DNA of 7,267 bases, from positions 1 through 7,267 of the forward strand of contig JBAXGW010000121.1 in assembly GCA_037139195.1 (NCBI GenBank). The letters are read 5' to 3'. How positions within the stretch are numbered: the first letter of the stretch is position 1; each line of letters opens with the position of its first letter. The notes under the pieces were generated by a model, which made no database searches, was not told the origin of the DNA, and saw only the letters and a list, made by a program, of their open reading frames with translations. This stretch comes from JBAXGW01 sp037139195 (GTDB lineage: Bacteria; Bacteroidota; Bacteroidia; Bacteroidales; JAHJDW01). Of this stretch, positions 1 through 7,082 are shown piece after piece. The translations under genes and the position numbers were made by a program.

Positions 1-132
1 TTTTTTGGTCGTTTTTTAGTCAATTTTGACGATTTTGGCTGCAAGTTGGGTTAAATTGAAATATATAATTTGAAATATTTTATTTTTTTTCAGTCATTAT
101 GAGTGTTTTAAATGATAAAAATTTAATTTAGT

Positions 133-165
133 TATTTTTGTTTTAACCTTTTTTTTGTATGTTTG
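133..165 (+). promoter_or_regulatory. Candidate Bacteroidota promoter boxes for mnmE
   Basis: Two matches to the Bacteroidota -7 consensus TAnnTTTG precede mnmE: TATTTTTG at 133-140 and TATGTTTG at 158-165. Neither has a perfect TTG -33 element at 19 bp. The second has TTT at 136-138 (19 bp spacing) or TTG at 138-140 (17 bp). The first would leave a leader of about 35 nt and the second about 10 nt, so the first is the more natural choice. The region is so T-rich that chance matches are likely. The rest of 1-132 shows no gene or convincing terminator. Confidence 0.35.
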
Positions 166-181
166 TTAAAATGATATTTTT

Positions 182-1561
182 ATGATAATTAATAATCAAG
201 ATACTATATGTGCTATTTCTTCGCCTAGTGGTGTTGGAGCTATAGCAATAATACGCATAAGTGGCTCAAATGCATTTAAAATTGCGAAATCAATTTCATC
301 AATAAAAGATTTGTTATTTGCAGATAATAAATTGGTGAAATTTGCAAAAATTTATGATGCTACTGAAATAATTGATGAGGTTATTATTATATTTTTTAAA
401 TCACCTAATTCATACACCGGTGATGATTTAGTTGAGATATCTTGTCATGGCTCCAGCTATATTCAAGAAAGAATCGTTCAACTTATTTTAAGAGAAGATG
501 CTCGGTATGCTGAGCCTGGCGAGTTTACATTACGTGCATTTATTAATGGGAAGATGGATTTAACTCAAGCTGAAGCTGTTGCCGATTTAATTTCATCTAA
601 CTCTGCTAGTTCGCATAAACTTGCTATTAATCAAATGCGAGGAGGTTTTTCTAATGAAATAGCTATGCTAAGAGAAGAACTGTTGAATTTTTCTTCATTA
701 ATGGAGTTAGAACTTGATTTTGGAGAGGAAGATGTTGAATTTGCTGACCGCGACAAATTTAATAAGCTGATAGAAAAAATCAAAATTAGAATAACAGAGC
801 TTATAAAATCTTTTGAATTAGGAAATGTTATTAAAAAGGGAATACCTGTTGCTATTGTTGGGAAACCTAATGTAGGGAAATCTACTCTGTTAAACGCTAT
901 TCTTAATGAAGAAAGAGCCATAGTTTCTGATATACCAGGAACAACAAGAGACACAATAGAAGATGTGCTTATTATTGATGGCGTTTCATATCGCTTTATT
1001 GATACTGCAGGTTTAAGAGATTCGAGCGATGAAATTGAAACAAAAGGAATTGAACGTACTTATGATTGTATTAATTCGGCTTCAATTATTCTGTATGTTG
1101 TTGATATCAGCGTTAGTAAATGGGAGGAAATTGAGGCAACTATTAGTGATTTTAAAAAGCATATAATTAACAATCAAAAGATTGTGCTTATTGCAAATAA
1201 AACAGATATGCTAGTTGAAGCACCAAAAAAAATAAAAAACTTTTTGGATATAGAAACTATATTTATCTCAGCAAAAAGAAAAGAGAATATCTCTTTAATA
1301 AAAGATGTTTTACTCTCGGCAATTAGTGTTTCAAATGTCAACGACATCTCAATTGTTACAAACATCAGACATCTAGATTCTTTGAAAAATACATTAGATT
1401 CAATTGATAATATTGAAAAAGGAATAAGCCAACAAATACCAACCGACTTACTAGCTATTGATATTAGAAAAGCACTTCATCATTTAGCCGAGATTACAGG
1501 CGCTGTTACAACTGATGAAATACTTAGCACTATTTTTGGCAAATTTTGTATTGGTAAATAA
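182..1561 (+). CDS. mnmE: tRNA uridine-5-carboxymethylaminomethyl(34) synthesis GTPase MnmE
   Basis: MnmE works with MnmG (GidA) to modify U34 in the wobble position of certain tRNAs (cmnm5U family), using a methylene-THF-derived carbon, FAD and GTP hydrolysis. It acts in the cytoplasm as a dimer. The 459-residue length fits the family (E. coli about 454). The N-terminal tetrahydrofolate-binding domain opens with DTICAISSPSGVGAIA near residues 7-22. The conserved EPGEFTLRAF...GKMDLTQAEA block lies at 111-132. The inserted Ras-like G domain has G1 GKPNVGKS at 227-234, the GTTRDT loop at 253-258, G3 DTAG at 274-277 and G4 NKTD at 339-342. The C-terminal helical domain ends in the signature CIGK at 456-459, including the conserved cysteine. 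The ATG at 182 starts the domain correctly and follows an A/T-rich stretch with no Shine-Dalgarno site, as is usual in Bacteroidota. It is the first gene of a likely four-gene transcript. Confidence 0.97.
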   Translation: MIINNQDTICAISSPSGVGAIAIIRISGSNAFKIAKSISSIKDLLFADNKLVKFAKIYDATEIIDEVIIIFFKSPNSYTGDDLVEISCHGSSYIQERIVQLILREDARYAEPGEFTLRAFINGKMDLTQAEAVADLISSNSASSHKLAINQMRGGFSNEIAMLREELLNFSSLMELELDFGEEDVEFADRDKFNKLIEKIKIRITELIKSFELGNVIKKGIPVAIVGKPNVGKSTLLNAILNEERAIVSDIPGTTRDTIEDVLIIDGVSYRFIDTAGLRDSSDEIETKGIERTYDCINSASIILYVVDISVSKWEEIEATISDFKKHIINNQKIVLIANKTDMLVEAPKKIKNFLDIETIFISAKRKENISLIKDVLLSAISVSNVNDISIVTNIRHLDSLKNTLDSIDNIEKGISQQIPTDLLAIDIRKALHHLAEITGAVTTDEILSTIFGKFCIGK

Positions 1562-1577
1562 TAATATAATTGTAAAT

Positions 1578-1910
1578 ATGATAAACATACAACAAAAAAA
1601 CAATCCACTTCATGGTATTACATTGCAATTAATATTAGACCAATTGGTTATGTATTATGGCTGGGAAGAGCTTGGTTTAAGAATAAATATACGGTGTTTT
1701 AACGACAAGCCAAGCATGAAGTCGAGTTTGAATTTTCTGCGTAAAACACCATGGGCCAGAGAAAAAGTAGAGTGTTTGTATTTATATATGATGGAAAATA
1801 GAACGATTTCAGATTTAGTCAAAAAAACTGATTCGGAGAGTGATGCTAAGCCCATTAATCAAACAAAAACGGACTCAGCATTCAATACAAAGTATTTGTC
1901 TAATGATTGA
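1578..1910 (+). CDS. VF530 family (DUF2132) small DNA-binding-type protein
   Basis: A 110-residue protein whose residues 8-70 match the VF530/DUF2132 family as I know it: NNPLHGITLQLILDQLV at 8-24, YYGWEELGLRI at 26-36, then CFNDKPSMKSSLNFLRKTPW at 40-59 and AREKVE at 60-65. The founding member is Vibrio fischeri VF_0530. The family is small and cytoplasmic and is described as DNA-binding from structural work; its biological role is not settled. The frame is open further upstream (ATG at 1515), but that start lies inside mnmE and adds an unconserved stretch. The ATG at 1578, 16 bp after the mnmE stop, starts just before the domain and is preferred. The family is usually under 90 residues. Here a polar Ser/Asp/Lys/Thr-rich tail of about 35-40 residues follows the domain, probably disordered. 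The end of the gene overlaps the next start by 8 bp. Confidence 0.88.
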   Translation: MINIQQKNNPLHGITLQLILDQLVMYYGWEELGLRINIRCFNDKPSMKSSLNFLRKTPWAREKVECLYLYMMENRTISDLVKKTDSESDAKPINQTKTDSAFNTKYLSND

Positions 1911-2157
1911 TAATCATCAATGTCGCCCCAACTGCTCCGCGTGTTGTATAGCACCGTCAATTTCATCTAAAATACCTGGAATGCCCGGTGGGAAACCTGC
2001 TTTTGTAAAATGCATTCAACTTGCAGATGATAATCTGTGTAAGATATTCGATAGTCCTGAGCGTCCGCAAGTATGTTGGAATTTTAAGTTTGATTCGATT
2101 ATTTGTGGCAATAACAAAGATGAGGCAATGAAAATTATGGAAGAGCTTGAAAAATAG
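1903..2157 (+). CDS. YkgJ family cysteine cluster protein (putative metal-binding)
   Basis: An 84-residue protein with eight cysteines at positions 7, 11, 14, 15, 37, 46, 58 and 68. The layout CRPNCSACCIAPSIS (7-21), IPGMPGGKPAFVKCIQL (24-40), LCKIF (45-49) and PERPQVC (52-58) is that of the YkgJ/UPF0153 zinc- or iron-chelating cysteine-cluster family (CxxxCxxCC core). The metal and function are unknown for most members; a metal site or Fe-S cluster is inference from the cysteines. No signal peptide is seen, so a cytoplasmic location is expected. An in-frame ATG at 1840 would add 21 residues inside the preceding gene. The ATG at 1903 lies in ATGATTGA, which overlaps the stop of the VF530 gene by 8 bp and suggests translational coupling. 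This start also sits immediately before the conserved cysteine core, so it is chosen. Confidence 0.88.
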   Translation: MIDNHQCRPNCSACCIAPSISSKIPGMPGGKPAFVKCIQLADDNLCKIFDSPERPQVCWNFKFDSIICGNNKDEAMKIMEELEK

Positions 2158-2186
2158 ATTAAAAACAAACTTACAACCTAAAAAGA

Positions 2187-2417
2187 ATGGAACCTGCCGA
2201 TCAAGAATTAAATAATAATATACTGGTTGAAATTGCAAATAATAAAATGCCTTTCGGCAAATATAAAGGCTATACATTGTGCGATTTACCCGAATACTAT
2301 ATTGTATGGTTTAAGCAACAAGGTTTTCCGCCAGGAAAATTAGGAATGCAACTAGAAACACTTTATGAAATTAAGCTAAATGGTTTAGAATACTTGTTAA
2401 AGCCACTTAGAAAATAA
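2187..2417 (+). CDS. DUF3820 family protein (QSregVF_b-like)
   Basis: A 76-residue protein that matches the DUF3820 family, listed in Pfam as putative quorum-sensing-regulated virulence factor. The key pattern is MPFGKYKGYTLCDLPEYYI (21-39), then VWFKQQGFPPGKLG (40-53) and YEIKLNGLEYLLKPL (60-74). The family name derives from a Pseudomonas protein and should not be read as a virulence role here; the molecular function is unknown. It has no signal peptide or membrane segment, so it is probably cytoplasmic. The full domain is present and there is no truncation. The ATG at 2187 follows the A-rich sequence CTAAAAAGA and lies 29 bp after the YkgJ-type gene, so it is probably the last gene of the mnmE transcript. 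An AT-rich hairpin follows at 2451-2475. Confidence 0.87.
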   Translation: MEPADQELNNNILVEIANNKMPFGKYKGYTLCDLPEYYIVWFKQQGFPPGKLGMQLETLYEIKLNGLEYLLKPLRK

Positions 2418-2446
2418 ATAATTTTATAGCATCATTTGTCTTTTCG

Positions 2447-2476
2447 TTAAAGTTAAAGATGATTTAACTATTTTTG
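2447..2476 (+). promoter_or_regulatory. Putative Bacteroidota promoter for the TPR protein gene
   Basis: The -7 box TATTTTTG at 2469-2476 matches TAnnTTTG. TTA sits exactly 19 bp upstream at 2447-2449, in place of the consensus TTG. The box continues as GCAATC, as it does in the tRNA promoter at 7059-7071. Transcription would begin around 2482, leaving a leader of about 40 nt before the TTG start at 2523. Confidence 0.5.
2451..2475 (+). terminator. Weak AT-rich hairpin with T-run after the mnmE cluster
   Basis: AGTTAAA (2451-2457), loop GATGA (2458-2462), TTTAACT (2463-2469), then A and TTTTT (2471-2475). The 7 bp stem is perfect but has only one G-C pair, so it would be a weak intrinsic terminator for the mnmE cluster. 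The same bases overlap a promoter -7 box (2469-2476), so the palindrome could equally be an operator. Both readings are inference. Confidence 0.4.
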
Positions 2477-2522
2477 CAATCAATACGTGTTGAATCGTAG
2501 TAGTTTTAATAAATAAGAAAAT

Positions 2523-5201
2523 TTGGGCTTAAAATTCATTAGAAATACAATACTTTTTTTTATTCTCTTTTGCTTTCTTAAAGGAAAAGCTCAAGATAGC
2601 GAACAATTTGATTTTTTTTCTCACACTTTAAAGTTTAGTGAAAATTATTCTTCATTTTATAATGATATTTTTTCTCAGTTAGCTCAGAGTGCATCGAAAA
2701 ACAAATTTTCTCCCTATTTTCAATATAATTTGTCGTTAAAATATCAGCTACAGTTAAAAGAAAAAAACAAATACCGGCTAACAGTAAACCTTGAAAGTAT
2801 TAATGTTATTGGTGACACAAAAATAAATCGCTTTGATTTAAGCAAATATATTATGCCTCAAAAAATTGAAAGTATTTTATATATTTTAGGCGATAATAGT
2901 CAAATTTACAATAAAATACCATTAAAGATTGATGTTTCTCAAGACAATTCTAAGTTTATACTTGACACCATTATTCAATTAAAAAAAACACCATCAAACT
3001 ATAAGATTAAATTTGATAATTTTAAGTATTACATTTATTCAGATGGTTATCAACGCTTTAATGGCTTTTTTAAAATTATTGATGAATATAATAAAAGCAA
3101 GGCAAAAATTGAGCGAGCAAACAAAATAATTAAAGATATTGATTTGAAAGACATTGATATGATTCAGGTTTATGATATAAAATTGGATGAAATCGAGACC
3201 TATTTTAATTCTTTAGAACAATTAAATATTCCAGATAAGCTTAAATTAAATGTTTCTGATCCAGAAGACTTTATCAATAACACACAGCAACTTCGTATTA
3301 AAATTGCATTTTTCAGAAAAAATATAAACGAGCTTTTAGCCAATTTAGATAAATATTATTGTGAAGATGCAATGGCGTTTTCGAGACTAAATGATTTTGA
3401 GAAAGCTATTGAATACTACAACAAGGCAATATCGCTGAATATATTAAATGTAAAATCTCAGATAGAATTAACCTACATCGAAATCAAATTAGGGAAGACT
3501 GAATTATCGGCTAAAAGGTTAATTGATTTTTTTAATATATATAAACCAAAAGGCTTTGAGGGACAAAAGACGATGCAGGCACTTTATCAACTTCATGATT
3601 TGTACTTAAACAAAGGAGTTGATTTTACCAAACAAAAAATGTATAATGAGGCTATTAGCGAGTTAGAGAAATGTTATCAATTATGTAATAATATTTCGGT
3701 TTTACCATGCAGCGAAGCCTTGTTTGGAGCTATGCAATCTGCAAAAATGGGTTTATACAACTCTTATATTTCTGTAATTGAAAAAGCTTCTCAGCAAAAG
3801 CTTTGGAATATGGCTGAAACTTATATACAACAAGCAAGAAAGTATCAGGAAAGCAATATTAAATATATCAACAACCATAGCAAAACAGATGAATTATTGG
3901 CAAAAGTATACAGTCGATATATAATTTCAGCCGAAAACAATTGTAAATCTGGTTTTTACGAAACAGCGCTCGATTATTATTCAAAAGCACTTTCTATATG
4001 TCAAAAGCATGAAACCGAATGTAATGACAATGTTTTTAAGGGTATTAAAAAGTGCAAATTGGGGATTTATAATCAATTTATTCAAACTGCAATGACTGCA
4101 TTGAATGATAGTTTGATTAGTAAAGCAGAGGATTGCATTAGTAAAGCCAAAGTTTATCAAACACAAAACGCAGAAATTGCTTCATATAGAACAGCAGATA
4201 GTTTACTTGGAAAATTAAAAGATGTATTTTATCAACAGTATATTGCTTTTGGCAAGAAGAAACTTTCGGAAAATAAGCTACCCGAAGCTTTTTTCTCATT
4301 TGTTAAAGCTAAAGATATTGAAGATAATTATTTGGTAGCATCTTCTCAAGAATTGCCAGCTTTGTTGCAGAATACCACAAAACAATTTATCTTCAGTAAA
4401 AAAAGTGATTTAGAATTTTTAATTTGGGCAAATAAATTTGACTCAGCATATAAAATTATTGATGATTATAACTATTATATTTCTAAATCAAATTTATTAA
4501 ATGACACATTGTTAAATAGCTATGTTTCTACAACCAAAGAAAAAATTGCAAATAGATATTGTTTTAATTTGTCATCAGAGTTTGATAGATGTGTGAGTCT
4601 TGCAAAAACTAATGTTTCAGCGCTCAATTTTGCTACAGCAGTAGATTATTATAAAAAGGCTACATCAACAGCAAAACTAACAAAAAACTGTAAAATTGAT
4701 ACTTTGTCAGTTTACAACAAACTGATTGAAATTGAACCAGCTGCCAAATATCAATCATTGATATCTGATTCGAAGTTTGCGTGCGAACAAAGTAAGTTTA
4801 ATTATTCCGTGATAAAATATCAAGAAGCGGAGGTTGTTTATAAAAATAAAGATTTGAGTAGATTAGGGGTTGTTCATAAGCCAATTGCTGAATATTTAGC
4901 GATGAGCAAAAATATTGTGTTAATTGATAGCGCCTTACAATTGTTTGCTGATAGAAAAGAATTTGAGGGTTCGCTACAGTTGTTAAATAGCTTGAAAGGA
5001 AATAATATTTCAAACAGGTGGATTAAATCAAAAGAAAGAGAATGCGGAAAGATGTTAGCAATAATTGATTACAAATCTAATCCTAGAGTTAACTCAAAAG
5101 ATTTCACAAAACAGTATGCTAGTTATAATGATTTAATTCGATTTAAACTCTTTTATAAATATAATCTCTTGAAATTGCAACTTGGCATCGCTCGATTGTA
5201 A
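2523..5201 (+). CDS. Exported tetratricopeptide-repeat protein built from ~105-residue tandem units
   Basis: I do not recognise a named family. The 892-residue product begins with a Sec signal peptide: basic start KFIR, hydrophobic ILFFILFCFL (10-19), and probable cleavage near KGKAQ/D at 24-25. No lipobox is seen, so a soluble periplasmic or surface location is expected. The start appears to be TTG at 2523: TAA lies in frame at 2514, no ATG lies between, and this start yields the full signal peptide. Residues 25-270 look beta-rich and then helical. A canonical TPR lies at about 280-306 (FEKAIEYYNKAISLN). TPR-like hairpins recur at about 374-390, 463-495, 570-597, 700-720 and 757-773. Two adjacent blocks (407-510 and 511-614) are clearly duplicated and share AExxIxxAxxYQxxN; 615-723 looks like a degenerate third copy. 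There is no type IX sorting domain, enzyme motif or C-terminal anchor. A protein-protein scaffold role is inferred from TPR content only. Confidence 0.8.
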   Translation: MGLKFIRNTILFFILFCFLKGKAQDSEQFDFFSHTLKFSENYSSFYNDIFSQLAQSASKNKFSPYFQYNLSLKYQLQLKEKNKYRLTVNLESINVIGDTKINRFDLSKYIMPQKIESILYILGDNSQIYNKIPLKIDVSQDNSKFILDTIIQLKKTPSNYKIKFDNFKYYIYSDGYQRFNGFFKIIDEYNKSKAKIERANKIIKDIDLKDIDMIQVYDIKLDEIETYFNSLEQLNIPDKLKLNVSDPEDFINNTQQLRIKIAFFRKNINELLANLDKYYCEDAMAFSRLNDFEKAIEYYNKAISLNILNVKSQIELTYIEIKLGKTELSAKRLIDFFNIYKPKGFEGQKTMQALYQLHDLYLNKGVDFTKQKMYNEAISELEKCYQLCNNISVLPCSEALFGAMQSAKMGLYNSYISVIEKASQQKLWNMAETYIQQARKYQESNIKYINNHSKTDELLAKVYSRYIISAENNCKSGFYETALDYYSKALSICQKHETECNDNVFKGIKKCKLGIYNQFIQTAMTALNDSLISKAEDCISKAKVYQTQNAEIASYRTADSLLGKLKDVFYQQYIAFGKKKLSENKLPEAFFSFVKAKDIEDNYLVASSQELPALLQNTTKQFIFSKKSDLEFLIWANKFDSAYKIIDDYNYYISKSNLLNDTLLNSYVSTTKEKIANRYCFNLSSEFDRCVSLAKTNVSALNFATAVDYYKKATSTAKLTKNCKIDTLSVYNKLIEIEPAAKYQSLISDSKFACEQSKFNYSVIKYQEAEVVYKNKDLSRLGVVHKPIAEYLAMSKNIVLIDSALQLFADRKEFEGSLQLLNSLKGNNISNRWIKSKERECGKMLAIIDYKSNPRVNSKDFTKQYASYNDLIRFKLFYKYNLLKLQLGIARL
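3741..4364 (+). repeat. Tandem protein-level duplication of a ~104-residue unit
   Basis: Residues 407-510 and 511-614 of the TPR protein align with the same spacing. KMGLYN at 408-413 matches KLGIYN at 512-517. A431, E432, I435, A438, Y441, Q442 and N445 match A535, E536, I539, A542, Y545, Q546 and N549. D-x-LL-x-K and the following Y-x-x-YI...A-x-x-x-x-x-KA helices also match with small gaps. The DNA itself is diverged, so the duplication is old. Confidence 0.65.
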
Positions 5202-5220
5202 AATGTCTTCGTGTTAATAA

Positions 5221-5252
5221 TTGTTAAAAACGGCGAATATCTAGCATTTTTG
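5221..5252 (+). promoter_or_regulatory. Possible promoter for the S8 protease gene
   Basis: TTG at 5221-5223 is followed after 21 bp by CATTTTTG at 5245-5252, one mismatch from TAnnTTTG. The spacing lies at the upper side of the usual 19-23 bp range. It would give a leader of about 55-60 nt. The 115 bp gap 5202-5316 has no convincing terminator, so read-through from the TPR gene is also possible. Confidence 0.3.
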
Positions 5253-5316
5253 TCGATGATAAATTGATAATTCCCCTATTTATTTATATTATTGTAAAAA
5301 ACTTATCTACACTAAT

Positions 5317-6921
5317 ATGAAAAAAATATTTACACTACTATTAAGTATTTTGTTTGTCTCACAGCTAAATGCACAAACAATTTCTGAAAATGCACTGGAC
5401 GGAGTCCTTTATATTAAAGTGAAAATTAATACTACAGTTGTAATTCCTTATTTTGAAAAGGGAATGGATAAAAACATTTTAAGTCGTTTTCCAATATTGC
5501 AAAATTCAGTTGATAAATATGAGGTTACCAAAATTTACAAGCCTTTTAAAACAAAAGAAATAAATCTTCAAAATATTTATAGAATTCATTTTAATAAAAT
5601 TCAGGATATCAACCAGTTTAAAAAGGACTTAGGTCAAATGGATGAATTGACTTATATTGAAGTTGCTCCAATATACAAGTTGTCGGCTGTGCCAAATGAT
5701 GTTCATGCTAATCAATGGTATTTTAATTTAATTAAAGCACCAGAAGCATTTGATATTACTACTGGTAAGGCAAATATTATTGTTGCAGTAGTTGATGATG
5801 CCTGTAAAATATCACATCCCGATTTAAACCCTTCAATATATACTGATCCATTAGAAATTGCTGGCGATAATATTGATAATGATGGCAATGGCTTTATTGA
5901 TGATGTTCACGGATATGATGTTGCCGATTCTGATAATGATCCTGAACCACCTGCAAGTCATTGGATGTATAATATTACACAAGATGTTTTTACTCATGGT
6001 ACGCATTGCTCTGGAATTATGGGTGCAGCAACAAATAATTCGGTTGGTATCGCTTCTATTGGTAATGGCATTAAAGTGCTACCTGTTAAATGTACTGCAA
6101 ACAGCTCAATTATGCCTACCTCAATTGGCGAAGCTCCTTTAGGCGTTGATTATGCAGTTGCTTCAGGTGCAGATGTTATCAGTATGTCATGGGGTGGCGC
6201 ATTTAATCAAGTTGTTGCTGATGCTGTAAATGCAGCACATTCAGCCGGTATTGTTTTGGTTGCGGCGGCTGGTAATGATGGCGATACCACAACTACTTAT
6301 CCATCTGCACTGCCAGGCGTGATAAGTGTAGGTGCAATAACAAAAAATGATGTTATAGCTAGTTTCTCGCAAAGAAATCCAACAATTGATGTTATGGCAC
6401 CTGGCGATTCTATTTGGAGTACATTGCGACCAAACAATGGTTATGGATATATGAGTGGCACATCAATGGCTTGCCCTATGGTTGCAGGATTATGCGGACT
6501 CTTACTTTCTTATGATTCCACATATACACCAGACATGATAGAGGCTTGTTTAAAATCGGGTTGTGATAATATTGATGCTATAAATCCAACAACTGTTGGG
6601 CAAATGGGAGCAGGTAGAGTAAATGCATATAACTCATTAATGTGTATGACTACAGGTGTAAACGCTGAATTTTCAAATAGTAATCAACTTAAGCTTTACC
6701 CAAATCCTGCTAATGATTTTATAAATATTGAATTGTCTAATTTTAAAGCTAATCGCATAGAAATATACAATAATATGGGACAAATGCTTGTAAACAAATC
6801 AGTTGATGCTAATAGTTCTAGCTATATTCAAATTAATACAGCAGATTTAAAGTCGGGATTGTATATTTTGAAAGTATCGAGCACAACCAGCACAATAAGC
6901 AACCGATTTATTATAAAATAA
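5317..6921 (+). CDS. Secreted S8 family (subtilisin-like) serine protease with type IX sorting domain
   Basis: A 534-residue exported serine endopeptidase. The signal peptide MKKIFTLLLSILFVSQLNAQ (1-20) has the NAQ end common in Bacteroidota. Residues 21 to about 125 resemble a pro-region. The subtilase domain spans about 127-440, with catalytic Asp160 in VAVVDDA, His227 in HGTHCSG, oxyanion-hole Asn320 in AAAGND and Ser383 in GTSMACP. All four are intact, so activity is expected. DNIDNDGNGFIDD at 184-196, between Asp and His, is an acidic loop likely to bind calcium and is common in Bacteroidota subtilases. Eight cysteines lie in the catalytic domain, compatible with disulfides outside the cell. 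A C-terminal type IX (Por) sorting domain follows from about 455: LKLYPNPANDFINIEL (459-474), then LKSGLYILKV and a basic end FIIK. This domain would direct outer-membrane passage and surface attachment or release. Substrate is unknown; nutrient proteolysis is plausible. The ATG at 5317 gives the signal peptide directly. Confidence 0.95.
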   Translation: MKKIFTLLLSILFVSQLNAQTISENALDGVLYIKVKINTTVVIPYFEKGMDKNILSRFPILQNSVDKYEVTKIYKPFKTKEINLQNIYRIHFNKIQDINQFKKDLGQMDELTYIEVAPIYKLSAVPNDVHANQWYFNLIKAPEAFDITTGKANIIVAVVDDACKISHPDLNPSIYTDPLEIAGDNIDNDGNGFIDDVHGYDVADSDNDPEPPASHWMYNITQDVFTHGTHCSGIMGAATNNSVGIASIGNGIKVLPVKCTANSSIMPTSIGEAPLGVDYAVASGADVISMSWGGAFNQVVADAVNAAHSAGIVLVAAAGNDGDTTTTYPSALPGVISVGAITKNDVIASFSQRNPTIDVMAPGDSIWSTLRPNNGYGYMSGTSMACPMVAGLCGLLLSYDSTYTPDMIEACLKSGCDNIDAINPTTVGQMGAGRVNAYNSLMCMTTGVNAEFSNSNQLKLYPNPANDFINIELSNFKANRIEIYNNMGQMLVNKSVDANSSSYIQINTADLKSGLYILKVSSTTSTISNRFIIK

Positions 6922-6943
6922 AGGTTGTTTTAATGGAAAGAAC

Positions 6944-6974
6944 AAAAAGTTGGCAGATATGTCAACTTTTTTTT
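6944..6974 (+). terminator. Strong intrinsic terminator after the S8 protease
   Basis: AAAAAGTTGGCA (6944-6955), loop GATA (6956-6959), TGTCAACTTTTT (6960-6971). This is a 12 bp stem with one G-T wobble, and the final T-run extends to 6974. It lies 22 bp after the protease stop and separates that gene from the tRNA unit. Confidence 0.85.
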
Positions 6975-7036
6975 GCTTATTAGGTGTTGAAATATAGTAG
7001 ATTAGTAAATAGTTTCAAATTATTTGCTAAAAAAGT

Positions 7037-7066
7037 TTGGAAGTATAATAATTATTGTTACTTTTG
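7037..7066 (+). promoter_or_regulatory. Consensus Bacteroidota promoter for the tRNA genes
   Basis: TTG at 7037-7039, 19 bp spacer, TACTTTTG at 7059-7066. This matches the Bacteroidota sigma-factor consensus TTG-N19-TAnnTTTG exactly. The expected start is about 7072, roughly 10 nt before tRNA-Ser. Confidence 0.8.
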
Positions 7067-7082
7067 CAATCCGATTTTGGAA

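Noticed and set aside
1..60. Possible terminator of an upstream gene (GTCA-ATTT-TGAC with T-runs)
   Set aside because: The stem is only 4 bp and the T-runs are general to this AT-rich stretch; no upstream gene is visible.
631..954. 107-codon minus-strand open frame inside mnmE
   Set aside because: It lies antisense to the strongly conserved G domain of MnmE and has the serine/isoleucine-rich composition of a shadow frame.
1515..1577. Upstream extension of the VF530 gene to ATG 1515
   Set aside because: It would overlap the conserved end of mnmE by 47 bp and add 21 residues outside the family domain. ATG 1578 fits better.
1963..2277. 104-codon minus-strand open frame
   Set aside because: It lies antisense to the YkgJ-type and DUF3820 genes, both of which have clear family signatures; it has no recognisable domain.
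5858..6142. 94-codon plus-strand open frame inside the protease gene
   Set aside because: It is an out-of-frame reading of the subtilase catalytic domain, and its Met/Leu/Ile-rich sequence comes from GAT-rich codons.
6922..7082. Searched for a small gene, riboswitch or mobile-element end between the protease and the tRNAs
   Set aside because: The gap is accounted for by the terminator and the tRNA promoter. No open frame, direct repeat pair or attachment-site-like duplication of a tRNA 3' end was seen.
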